Origin: Thermococcus alcaliphilus
GTDB taxonomy: Archaea; Methanobacteriota_B; Thermococci; Thermococcales; Thermococcaceae
DNA length: 64,000 nt
Assembly (NCBI RefSeq): GCF_024054535.1
Contig: NZ_JAMXLV010000019.1
Location: forward strand, 93,682 to 157,681
Direction: 5' to 3'
In this document: positions 21,814 through 30,195 of the stretch, one piece after another
How the letters are laid out: each line of letters opens with the position of its first letter
How positions within the stretch are numbered: position 1 is the first letter of the stretch
Made by a program: the position numbers and the translations under genes
Notes under the pieces: generated by a model
What the model saw: the letters and a program-made list of their open reading frames with translations, nothing else
Told to the model about the DNA's origin: nothing
Database searches by the model: none

Positions 21814-22113
21814 TTATAACAGCTTTGCCATCTGGGCATGAGGGACGCCTTGGATGTAAAGGACTCTCTTTTCATCTACATAGCCCAGCTCAATGGCCTT
21901 TTTTACGCACCTCTCTCCGGTGAGGTTTGCTATTGTGGCCTCTTCCAGCAGGGACTCAAGCTCTTCAACTTCTCTGAGTTCACCTTTGTAGAATCTCTCT
22001 TTTACCTCTAATTTGAGCTCGCCTTCTCTAAACGTTTTACCCAAAAGCTCTTCATCACATGCAGCAACGAGAACTTCTCCCTGAACACGATAAACCTTAA
22101 CGTAAATTTTCAT
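21814..22113 (-). CDS. DUF424 protein
   Basis: This protein of about 99 residues is of the archaeal DUF424 family; its opening MKIYVKVYRVQGEVLVAACD and the later GKTFREGELKL are characteristic. The biochemical role is not established. The ATG at 22113 fits the family start better than the frame start at 22122. It lies upstream of the NMD3 gene with a gap of about 120 bases. Confidence 0.75.
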   Translation of the reverse strand: MKIYVKVYRVQGEVLVAACDEELLGKTFREGELKLEVKERFYKGELREVEELESLLEEATIANLTGERCVKKAIELGYVDEKRVLYIQGVPHAQMAKLL

Positions 22114-22191
22114 AGCTATCACAGGATAAAAAGAGAAGAGGGGGTTTAAAAAGTTAATTCAAGAAGCATTAAATGAAGAAAATTAAAAATC

Positions 22192-22599
22192 TCAAGAAGA
22201 TTCAAGTTCCTCAATAGCTTTTTCGAGGATTTCTATTGCTTCCATCAAGTACAGATAAGCTCTCCTCATATGAACAAAGGTCTGGATGTGTCCCTTAAGT
22301 GGATGCCCAAATTTCCATGCAAGCTCATATTCCTTTTCAGCCATCTCTTTGTATTCGAGAGCCATTTCTAGTGTCTCTTCACTTACTCCAAGCTCTACGC
22401 TTTTGTTGTAGAGTTCGTCAAATTTCTCTATTCCTTCCTTGTATCTTAAATAATAGAAGTACTGGAGTGCTGTAATGGGCCTTCCGAGTGAACCCATTGA
22501 TGGTATCGGGGAGCTACCATTTTCTCCAATAGCGGTTGTTAATGGGACTGCCATAGAGACCAAAAACAAAGCCATAACTATGGCAAGGTATTTTCTCAT
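22192..22599 (-). CDS. Small secreted helical protein
   Basis: This 135-residue protein begins with a Sec signal peptide (MRKY then a hydrophobic core to about residue 20, cleavage probably near TTAIG). The mature part is rich in Glu, Tyr and Leu and predicted all-helical, with a proline/glycine linker at about 28-42 and a helical hairpin after it. No cysteines and no recognised domain are seen. A GGAGGG ribosome binding site is present. It stands alone; the function is unknown. Confidence 0.65.
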   Translation of the reverse strand: MRKYLAIVMALFLVSMAVPLTTAIGENGSSPIPSMGSLGRPITALQYFYYLRYKEGIEKFDELYNKSVELGVSEETLEMALEYKEMAEKEYELAWKFGHPLKGHIQTFVHMRRAYLYLMEAIEILEKAIEELESS

Positions 22600-22809
22600 T
22601 TTTATCCCTCCTGTAAGTTGCTCGTGTTAGTATTTAGGTGTTGTTGAATATAAGCATTTCGGCATTGCTGTATAAAGATGACCTCAAGCTGTTTTAGTTG
22701 TTTCACAATGGTGTAAAGCTGCTAATGGTGTATCAATAGCAAGAACTCAAAACTTATGAACAACTTCCAATATGTCTAATGAACGAGAGAGAAATAAGAG
22801 ATAAATAAA

Positions 22810-23952
22810 TCAAATTCTTTCAAAAGCCAACCCAACTTCCAATGCAGTACCTAATGGCAAAACATCCTCATCAACGTTGAATCTTGGATGGTGGTGAGGA
22901 TAGATTATCCCTTTCTCTCCATTTTTAATGCCCAGAGCTATAAATGCTCCCGGTACCTTTTGGAGGTAGAATGCAAAGTCTTCGGCCCCCATAGTCTTTG
23001 GAACTTCTTCTACTTTTAGTCCGAGATTTTGAGCAACCTTTCTAGCAAGAGATGCCATTTTTGGATCGTTTATGGCTGGAGGGCTTATTTCCTCTATTTT
23101 GAGCTCACACGAAGCATTGTTAGCTAATGTTATGCCCTTTAAAATCTCTTCAATTCTTTTTTCAATAAGAGCTTTTGTTTCTGGCGTGAAGAACCTATAG
23201 GTGCCATTCATATAAACCTTCTCTGGAATCACGTTAAAGGCCTCTCCGGCTTTTATTGAGCCCACACTTACAACCCCACTCTCTAGAGGATTAAGGTTTC
23301 TGCTTATGATTGTTTGGAAAGCTAAAATAGCTTGGGCTGCTATGGGAACCGGGTCGATCGTTTCGTGAGGCGAAGCCCCGTGGCCTCCTTTTCCTTCTAT
23401 CTCTACATCGAACCTTCCAGCCCCTGCCATAAAGGGGCCTTCTCTTATACCAACAACACCGCTCGGCAGTTCCATCCATACATGGAGGCCAAAGATGGCA
23501 TTAACTCCTTCAAGAGCCCCACCTTCTATCATCTTCAATGCTCCGTTTCCTCCCTCCTCTGCTGGCTGGAAGAGTAACCTCACTTTGTTAGGGAGCTCGT
23601 TTTCATGCTCAGCTATTATTCTCGCTGCTCCGAGGAGCATTGCAGTGTGAGCGTCATGTCCACAAGCGTGCATTTTTCCCGGGATTCTGGACTTGTAAGG
23701 GACATCGTTCTCCTCCTGAACAGGCAAAGCATCCATATCGGCCCTTAAAGCTATAGTCTTTTCTCCTTTGCCAATATCCGCTATTATCCCTGTTCCAATG
23801 CGCTTAATTTTGTACCCCCACTCTCTCAGGTGTTCCTCAACAATTTTTGATGTTCTCTCTTCCTCGTAGCCGAGCTCAGGATGCATGTGAAAATCCCTGC
23901 GCCAGGCAATTATCTGGTCTTTAATTTTGAGGGCTTCTTTAAGAGGATTCAT
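22810..23952 (-). CDS. M20-family aminoacylase/carboxypeptidase
   Basis: This 380-residue zinc amidohydrolase of peptidase family M20 hydrolyses N-acyl amino acids or releases C-terminal amino acids. The metal and catalytic motifs are ALRADMDALP (about 71-80), HACGHDAHTAML (about 96-107) and QPAEEGG (about 134-140), with a dimerisation insert near 190-300. It resembles the L-aminoacylase described from T. litoralis and the P. furiosus homologue (from memory). ATG 23952 is the plausible start. It lies 37 bases downstream of a membrane protein gene on the same strand. Confidence 0.88.
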   Translation of the reverse strand: MNPLKEALKIKDQIIAWRRDFHMHPELGYEEERTSKIVEEHLREWGYKIKRIGTGIIADIGKGEKTIALRADMDALPVQEENDVPYKSRIPGKMHACGHDAHTAMLLGAARIIAEHENELPNKVRLLFQPAEEGGNGALKMIEGGALEGVNAIFGLHVWMELPSGVVGIREGPFMAGAGRFDVEIEGKGGHGASPHETIDPVPIAAQAILAFQTIISRNLNPLESGVVSVGSIKAGEAFNVIPEKVYMNGTYRFFTPETKALIEKRIEEILKGITLANNASCELKIEEISPPAINDPKMASLARKVAQNLGLKVEEVPKTMGAEDFAFYLQKVPGAFIALGIKNGEKGIIYPHHHPRFNVDEDVLPLGTALEVGLAFERI

Positions 23953-23989
23953 GGGAGGTCACCCATGTAACTAAGTTCAAATTTGTATT

Positions 23990-25024
23990 TTAGCCTTTCG
24001 ATGTGTACTTTGAATAGACCCCACCAAAAAGCAACAACACGGAAAGAATAAAGGCATCCACTCCGCTCTCAAGGGCATATATTAACGTCGCCAAAACAAC
24101 ACTTGCGGTTTTTTTGTCAGTTTCTGATAATCTAAGCAAACTTCCAAATAGATACGCCTCAACTACCCCAAGGATTCCAAAATCCGCTATTGGCTGGCCG
24201 AAGAGGAAGTAAGTGTACCTACCGTTAAGGGTAAACATAAATGCAATTCTCCACCTTGGGTCGCTGTGGAGTAACAATTTGCCGTGGAAAAAGCCAAATG
24301 GGAGAGAGACTGAAACTATGTTATGGAAAATCAAAAATGTAAATCCCATTCTGACCAAAAGAGCTTCAAGATTTCCACTTAAGAAGGCAACAAATAAGAA
24401 AACTGGCACTCCGATTAAGGCTTGTCTGAACGTCAATTTGTTTTCGTAATAATATGGAAGCGAGTAAAATAGGAATATCAAAAGCATCAGAGATCTAAAA
24501 GTGCCTAAAAAGAAAAGAACCTCCAATGCTAAGAAAAGGGCAGTTTTGAGCTTCCAGTTTAGTTCGCAATACGTAAGAGAGATTCCAGACAAAAACGCAA
24601 AAAGTACTAGGGGTTTAACAAGCCTAAACCTAAGCTCCCACTGGAAAAACGGGACACCTTCAAATAAATAGAGAATAAGTATGAAAAAGATAGAGCTCAC
24701 AAGAACAAATTTTGCATATTTCTCAAAGGATTCATATTTTTTTGATATTAAGAACACAACTAAAACAGCCAACTGGCCGTAAATTGGGAGTGCAAAGGAG
24801 AGAATGAATATGAGAAACCAGTAAACCCATTCCGGGAATCTTATTGGTTTTAAATAACCGATAACTAAAACCCCCCAACATAGCAGAGCAATAGCGAGAG
24901 CAATTGTGATTCTACTAGAGGGGAGAACCGTGGCATACAGCTTATCCTTGAGGAAGATATTTGCATAAACCATTAAAAATAAGTATGTAAAAAATGCAAG
25001 GGTAAAGAGCTTTAGGGCTTTCAT
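23990..25024 (-). CDS. Polytopic membrane protein, possibly polysaccharide polymerase-like
   Basis: This 344-residue protein has about ten hydrophobic helices. The segment GTFRSLMLL in mid-protein and GRYTYFLFGQPIADFGILG in a loop before the last helices resemble the arginine and DFG-type loops of Wzy/O-antigen polymerases, but I cannot confirm the family by eye. It is divergent, across 57 bases, from the STT3-like gene at 25082, which also suggests surface-glycan work. The family should be regarded as unknown. Confidence 0.6.
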   Translation of the reverse strand: MKALKLFTLAFFTYLFLMVYANIFLKDKLYATVLPSSRITIALAIALLCWGVLVIGYLKPIRFPEWVYWFLIFILSFALPIYGQLAVLVVFLISKKYESFEKYAKFVLVSSIFFILILYLFEGVPFFQWELRFRLVKPLVLFAFLSGISLTYCELNWKLKTALFLALEVLFFLGTFRSLMLLIFLFYSLPYYYENKLTFRQALIGVPVFLFVAFLSGNLEALLVRMGFTFLIFHNIVSVSLPFGFFHGKLLLHSDPRWRIAFMFTLNGRYTYFLFGQPIADFGILGVVEAYLFGSLLRLSETDKKTASVVLATLIYALESGVDAFILSVLLLFGGVYSKYTSKG

Positions 25025-25081
25025 TGAACCACCAACTTTAATAAAGTCAAAAGAACATTAAAAGGCTTAGGGGTGTAAAAG

Positions 25082-27517
25082 ATGAAAAGAGCTAAGTTTG
25101 CATTGTTCATTACGGTTTCATTCCTTATTAGGCTTATACCTCACAGGACTTTGTTGCTGGCAGTTTATGACGAGTATCTCCATAGAGATTTGACGTTAAG
25201 AATTGTTAACAGTGGGATAGGGGTTCTTTCTAGAGATTTAGGGTCGCTTTTGGGTCTTAAAGCCTACAGCTATCCTCCCCTCTTTCATGTAATAGGAGCC
25301 CTCTTTTATGAGATTTTCAAGAGTGATTATGTGTTCTTTATCCTGCCTGCGATCTATGGCACACTTTCATTGATAGTCTTTTACTATCTCTCCAAGGAAA
25401 TTCTAGGAGAAGAGAATAAAGCATTCTTGGCAACCCTTTTGGTAGGCTTTGCACCGAATTTTCTTTATAGAACTAGCCTGTATATCCCCGAAAATCTTGG
25501 CATTTTTCTATTTATCTTGGGTCTTTTGCTTATAGTAAGGTTTCTTAAAACCAGAAAAACAAACTACTTAATATACCTAGGAATCCTGCTCCCTATTTAT
25601 ATGGTCACACACAGAGGGTGGGTGTTTTTTGTTGGAGTTGGGCTATTAATGTTCTTTGTGTACTTCATTCCCTGGGTGAAGAGGCATCTCCACTACTTGG
25701 CGGTTTTAGCCCTTGCAGGTCTGGCCCTTTATTATGCCCCCGTAACTGGGGAGTTCATAAGGGGCCTTATTTCTAGAATGCCAAGGGAAGAGGTTACAGC
25801 TTTGGGCTATTTGAAGTGGATTGGAGTTGTTCAGCTGATTTTTGGGGTTCTGGCAACTAAGAAGTATTTAGAGGGAGACCCAATTAGGCAGGGTTTGGCA
25901 TTGTGGGCTTGGACGTTCATGATCTTGGGCAGCATAGCGTTTAGGTTTAGGGATCCCTATGCATCCCTACCCCTTTCAATAATGGCGGCAGAGTACTTGG
26001 TGGATGAGGTATTTCCAAAGCTTCGCTTAATTCTCGAAAAAATCACTGCAGATATGAGTGGAATAGGTGCGAACGTATTTAGGAAGGCTTTGCTTAATAA
26101 AAAAGCCGTTTCCATTTTGATAGCATTGTTTATTGTTACTCCCATTGTGCAGGGGGCTTACTCTTCATATGCCTACATAACCCCTCCAACGGTAAAGGAC
26201 AAGGAGGCGTTTGAATGGATAAAAGAGAACACTCCAGAAGATGCCGTATTTTTGGTGTGGTGGGATTTGGGATATCTATTAATAGGCAACACCCATAGAA
26301 AAGACGTTGTAATGTGGAAAAAAGTTTACCAAGGATTTTTTGAGGAAGCTCCGGATCCTCAAGAGGCAATTAGGGCATATGCAGATCACGTGGTCATGTT
26401 TAGTTCAACCCAAAAGGATAGGGTTTACCATCTAATGAAACTCTACAATGTCAGCTATATTTATGTAGATAAGTACCGCAGGGCTTATGGTCTCATAAAG
26501 TACGGTCTTATGGAATACGCCCCTTATGATACTCATTTCAAAACGCTCTTCGTAAATGGGAACTCTGAGCTCTACCAATTCATACCAAACCCTTCCCTCA
26601 TCCCGCCGGATCAGGATAAGATAGAGTATTCCGGCCGCTATGGAGCATTGGTGAACTTTTTAGAAAACTTCTGGACTGGCTACAACTATGCAGACTTTGA
26701 CGAGGGATATAAGGGAGATTACTTTTTGAATGCCAGGATTGCGGAGATATACGCTTACCTCTATCAAAAGACAGGGAATGAAAAATTCAAGGAACGCTAT
26801 GAATGGCTATTAAAGTGGCTTGCATATAAACAGCTTGATAATGGGGGCTTTCCCGAAGGTGTTCCTCCAAATGACTTTACTTTGTATACAGCCTTTACAT
26901 TGGAACCTCTAAGGGAAATGCCTTTTGAAGGAAATGCTAAGGGGAAAAAGTATCTCCAGGAGAGGATCAAAGAAAATTACATCATGACCACTCCGAAAGA
27001 CAAAAAAGGAGACCTATTTGCCGAGGCTCAAATGCTTCCAATACTCTATGAGTATGGCCTGCTTAATGAGACCGTGCTGAACAACATGGTAACGAAAATC
27101 CTTGAGGAACAGAGGAAAGATGGGAGCTGGAAGAAGAGTTTGGGAGGTACTATAGTCACGGCCTTTGGTTTGGCTAGATATTACCAGATAAGTGGGGATG
27201 AAAGGGTCTTACCTGCAATCAAAAAAGCAGCAGAATGGATCAAGGAGCAGCAAGAAGAAAACGGACGTTTCAAAGGGGAAAAAGGTTATGGTTATTCTAG
27301 AGCAACCTATGCCAATGTTTTGTTCGTGTATCATATTGTCGGAATGACGAAAGAAGAGGAACAGATGCTAAACATTATCAAAAACACCTATGATCTCAAC
27401 AAGGAACCACGGCCTCTCCAAGCTACATTGGATATTTTTAGGGCTTTGAAATATGCGTATGGGATTGAGAACGCTGTTGAAACTCTCAATGAGATTCTAG
27501 CCTCGCAGAACTTTTAA
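25082..27517 (+). CDS. STT3/AglB-like GT-C protein with C-terminal alpha/alpha-toroid domain
   Basis: This 811-residue protein has an N-terminal membrane half (about 12 helices, residues 1-365). Its first external loop carries an acidic motif (Asp30, Glu31, His34, Asp36) as in oligosaccharyltransferases. After the last helix comes VWWDLGYLLIG near 392-402, a variant of the WWDxG signature of STT3/AglB, then YVDKYRRA, which resembles the DK motif. Residues from about 540 on are soluble and contain terpenoid-cyclase-like repeats QLDNGGF, QRKDGSW and QEENGRF, suggesting an alpha/alpha toroid. Glycan transfer is inferred. Thermococcales have other AglB genes, so this may be a specialised paralogue. 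Confidence 0.7.
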   Translation: MKRAKFALFITVSFLIRLIPHRTLLLAVYDEYLHRDLTLRIVNSGIGVLSRDLGSLLGLKAYSYPPLFHVIGALFYEIFKSDYVFFILPAIYGTLSLIVFYYLSKEILGEENKAFLATLLVGFAPNFLYRTSLYIPENLGIFLFILGLLLIVRFLKTRKTNYLIYLGILLPIYMVTHRGWVFFVGVGLLMFFVYFIPWVKRHLHYLAVLALAGLALYYAPVTGEFIRGLISRMPREEVTALGYLKWIGVVQLIFGVLATKKYLEGDPIRQGLALWAWTFMILGSIAFRFRDPYASLPLSIMAAEYLVDEVFPKLRLILEKITADMSGIGANVFRKALLNKKAVSILIALFIVTPIVQGAYSSYAYITPPTVKDKEAFEWIKENTPEDAVFLVWWDLGYLLIGNTHRKDVVMWKKVYQGFFEEAPDPQEAIRAYADHVVMFSSTQKDRVYHLMKLYNVSYIYVDKYRRAYGLIKYGLMEYAPYDTHFKTLFVNGNSELYQFIPNPSLIPPDQDKIEYSGRYGALVNFLENFWTGYNYADFDEGYKGDYFLNARIAEIYAYLYQKTGNEKFKERYEWLLKWLAYKQLDNGGFPEGVPPNDFTLYTAFTLEPLREMPFEGNAKGKKYLQERIKENYIMTTPKDKKGDLFAEAQMLPILYEYGLLNETVLNNMVTKILEEQRKDGSWKKSLGGTIVTAFGLARYYQISGDERVLPAIKKAAEWIKEQQEENGRFKGEKGYGYSRATYANVLFVYHIVGMTKEEEQMLNIIKNTYDLNKEPRPLQATLDIFRALKYAYGIENAVETLNEILASQNF

Positions 27518-27575
27518 TTTTTTAACCTTATGATGTTTTATTTTATGAGTTCAAAAGCCATCTTTGGACAGTTAA

Positions 27576-27584
27576 TTTTAAATA
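27576..27584 (+). promoter_or_regulatory. ppsA: TATA box for ppsA
   Basis: TTTTAAATA about 50 bases before the ATG at 27632, with the ribosome binding site AGGAGGG at 27619-27625. Confidence 0.55.
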
Positions 27585-27631
27585 GGCTCTCTCTATATCA
27601 CCCACGGTTATTCTAAGAAGGAGGGATCGAG

Positions 27632-30013
27632 ATGGCGTACAGATTCATAAAATGGTTTGAGGAATTGAGGAAAGAAGACGTCCCCCTTGTGGGTGGAAAA
27701 GGTGCAAACCTTGGAGAAATGACAAACGCTGGAATTCCAGTCCCACCAGGGTTCTGTGTTACAGCTGAAGCGTACAAATACTTTGTTGAAAACGTTAGGG
27801 TTGAAGATGGAAGAACTCTTCAAGAGTGGATTATGGACATTATAAGCAAAACTAATGTTGATGACAGCAAGCAGCTCCAGGAGAATACCGCTAAGATTAG
27901 GGAAAAGATAATCTCACTTGAAATGCCTGAAGAGATTGCCAAGGAGATTGAGCAAGCCTATAAGGAGCTCAGCCAAAGGTTTGGCAAAGATGAGGTTTAT
28001 GTCGCTGTTAGGAGCTCTGCTACAGCAGAAGATCTCCCGGAGGCTTCATTCGCTGGACAACAGGAGACTTTCTTGGATGTTCTTGGTGCAGATGACGTTA
28101 AGGATAAGGTAAAGAGATGCTGGGCTTCACTTTGGACCGCAAGAGCTACATTCTACAGGGCAAAGCAAGGATTTGACCACTCAAAGGTTTACTTGAGCGC
28201 TGTTGTTCAAAAGATGGTTAACAGCGAGACAAGCGGTGTTATGTTTACCGCAAACCCCGTCACAAACGATAGAAATGAGATAATGATCAACGCAAGCTGG
28301 GGACTTGGTGAGGCTGTTGTTAGCGGTGCCGTAACTCCAGATGAGTACATTGTCGAAAAGGGCACCTGGAAGATTAAGGAGAAGTTCATTGCCAAGAAAG
28401 AGATAATGATTGTTAGAAACCCAGAGACCGGTAAGGGAACCGTTAAGGTCCCAGTTGCTGAGTATCTTGGCCCAGAATACGTTGAAAAGCAAGTCCTCAC
28501 CGATGAGCAGATAATTGAAGTTGCAAAGATGGGTGCCAAGATTGAGGAGCACTACGGATGGCCACAGGACATTGAGTGGGCTTACGATAAGGACGACGGC
28601 AAGCTCTACATCGTCCAGAGCAGGCCTATTACCACACTCAAAGAGGCCGAGAGTGCCGCTACCGAAGCCGCTGAGACTGAAGAAGCTGAGGTCATTCTCA
28701 AGGGGCTTGGTGCCTCACCAGGTATCGGTGCTGGTAGAGTGGTTGTTATCTTTGATGCTAGCGAGATCGACAAGGTTAAGGAAGGAGACGTCCTTGTAAC
28801 AACAATGACAAACCCAGACATGGTTCCTGCAATGAAGAGAGCCTCTGCTATTGTCACTGACGAAGGTGGAAGAACCAGCCACGCTGCTATCGTTTCAAGA
28901 GAACTTGGTATCCCAGCTGTTGTTGGTACCAAAGAGGCTACCAAGAAGCTTAAGACTGGCGACTACGTCACAGTTGATGGTACTAGAGGTGTCGTCTATA
29001 AGGGCATAGTCAAGAGTCTCGTCGAGAAGAAGGAAGAAGCAGCTGTTGGAGCCGCTGGTGGTCAAGTAGTAGTTGCAGGCGCTCCACTTATCACTGCAAC
29101 CAAGGTCAAGGTCAACGTTTCAATGCCAGAGGTAGCTGAGAGGGCTGCAGCAACTGGAGCTGATGGTGTTGGTTTGCTTAGAGCAGAGCACATGATCCTC
29201 AGCATTGGTCAGCACCCAGTTAAGTTCATCAAAGAAGGAAAGGAAGAGGAACTTGTCGAAAAGCTTGCCGAAGGTATTAGAACTGTCGCAGCTGCCTTCT
29301 ATCCAAGGCCAGTGTGGTACAGAACACTTGACGCTCCAACCAACGAGTTCAAGGAAATGCCAGGTGGAGAAGACGAGCCTGATGAGAGAAACCCAATGCT
29401 TGGATGGAGAGGAATTAGGAGAAGCCTTGACCAGCCAGAATTACTCAAGGCCGAGTTTAAGGCTATTAAGAAGGTCGTCGAGGAAGGTTACAACAACATC
29501 GGCGTGATGCTTCCACTTGTGGGCCACCCAGAGCAGATCAGGAAGGCTAAGGAAATTGCTCTCGAAGTCGGTCTCGTTCCACACAAGGACGTCGAATGGG
29601 GTGTTATGATAGAGGTTCCAGCAGCAGCTCTCATCATAGAAGAGCTCGTTAAGGAGGGCATCGACTTCATAAGCTTCGGTACAAACGACCTTACCCAGTA
29701 CACCCTTGCTATAGATAGAGACAACGACAGAATAGCTTACCTCTACGATGAGACCCACCCAGCAGTACTCAAACTCATCAAGCATGTCATTAAGGTCTGT
29801 AAGAAGCACGGAGTTGAGACCAGCATCTGTGGACAAGCTGGAAGCGATCCAAAGATGGCTAAGATACTCGTAAGGCTTGGCATTGACAGCATCTCAGCCA
29901 ACCCAGATGCAGTAGAGCTCATCAGAAAGGTTGTTGCTCAAGAAGAGCAGAAGATTATCTTCGAGGCAGCCAGAAAGAAGCTCTTTGGAGAAGAGGACGA
30001 GCTCGAGTTCTGA
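27632..30013 (+). CDS. ppsA: Phosphoenolpyruvate synthase
   Basis: This 793-residue enzyme converts pyruvate and ATP to PEP, AMP and phosphate, and in Thermococcales may also run toward pyruvate. The N-terminal ATP-grasp part starts near residue 10 (GGKGANLGEM). The phosphohistidine domain carries GGRTSHAAIVSRELG with the catalytic His near 417, and the C-terminal PEP-binding barrel ends with the conserved cysteine in ETSICGQAGSD. Codon use is strongly biased toward AAG, GGT and CCA compared with neighbours, a sign of high expression. It stands as a single gene. Confidence 0.97.
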   Translation: MAYRFIKWFEELRKEDVPLVGGKGANLGEMTNAGIPVPPGFCVTAEAYKYFVENVRVEDGRTLQEWIMDIISKTNVDDSKQLQENTAKIREKIISLEMPEEIAKEIEQAYKELSQRFGKDEVYVAVRSSATAEDLPEASFAGQQETFLDVLGADDVKDKVKRCWASLWTARATFYRAKQGFDHSKVYLSAVVQKMVNSETSGVMFTANPVTNDRNEIMINASWGLGEAVVSGAVTPDEYIVEKGTWKIKEKFIAKKEIMIVRNPETGKGTVKVPVAEYLGPEYVEKQVLTDEQIIEVAKMGAKIEEHYGWPQDIEWAYDKDDGKLYIVQSRPITTLKEAESAATEAAETEEAEVILKGLGASPGIGAGRVVVIFDASEIDKVKEGDVLVTTMTNPDMVPAMKRASAIVTDEGGRTSHAAIVSRELGIPAVVGTKEATKKLKTGDYVTVDGTRGVVYKGIVKSLVEKKEEAAVGAAGGQVVVAGAPLITATKVKVNVSMPEVAERAAATGADGVGLLRAEHMILSIGQHPVKFIKEGKEEELVEKLAEGIRTVAAAFYPRPVWYRTLDAPTNEFKEMPGGEDEPDERNPMLGWRGIRRSLDQPELLKAEFKAIKKVVEEGYNNIGVMLPLVGHPEQIRKAKEIALEVGLVPHKDVEWGVMIEVPAAALIIEELVKEGIDFISFGTNDLTQYTLAIDRDNDRIAYLYDETHPAVLKLIKHVIKVCKKHGVETSICGQAGSDPKMAKILVRLGIDSISANPDAVELIRKVVAQEEQKIIFEAARKKLFGEEDELEF

Positions 30014-30133
30014 GCTCTTTACCCTCTTTTCTTCTTAAATTAATCTTTTATTTCTGAAAGACCCATTCTACGGATAATTTATCCATAATAAGCTTTTTAT
30101 AGTAACGTTTCGATTTTCATTTAAGCACAAGGC

Positions 30134-30151
30134 GATCACTTTTGAACAGAA
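30134..30151 (+). promoter_or_regulatory. Candidate operator GATCACTTTTGAACAGAA
   Basis: A 16/18 match to the element before the MFS gene (12925-12942). Here it lies about 35 bases downstream of a TTTTTATAG TATA box (30094-30102) and 45 bases before the ATG at 30196, where a bound repressor would block initiation. Confidence 0.45.
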
Positions 30152-30195
30152 TTAAGATATGCAATGATCAATGATATCTCACTAAGGTGGCCTAT

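Noticed and set aside
27596..27612. Possible glycolytic motif TATCAC-N5-GTTATT before ppsA
   Set aside because: Two mismatches, and it lies downstream of the TATA box, whereas activated gluconeogenic genes carry the motif upstream.
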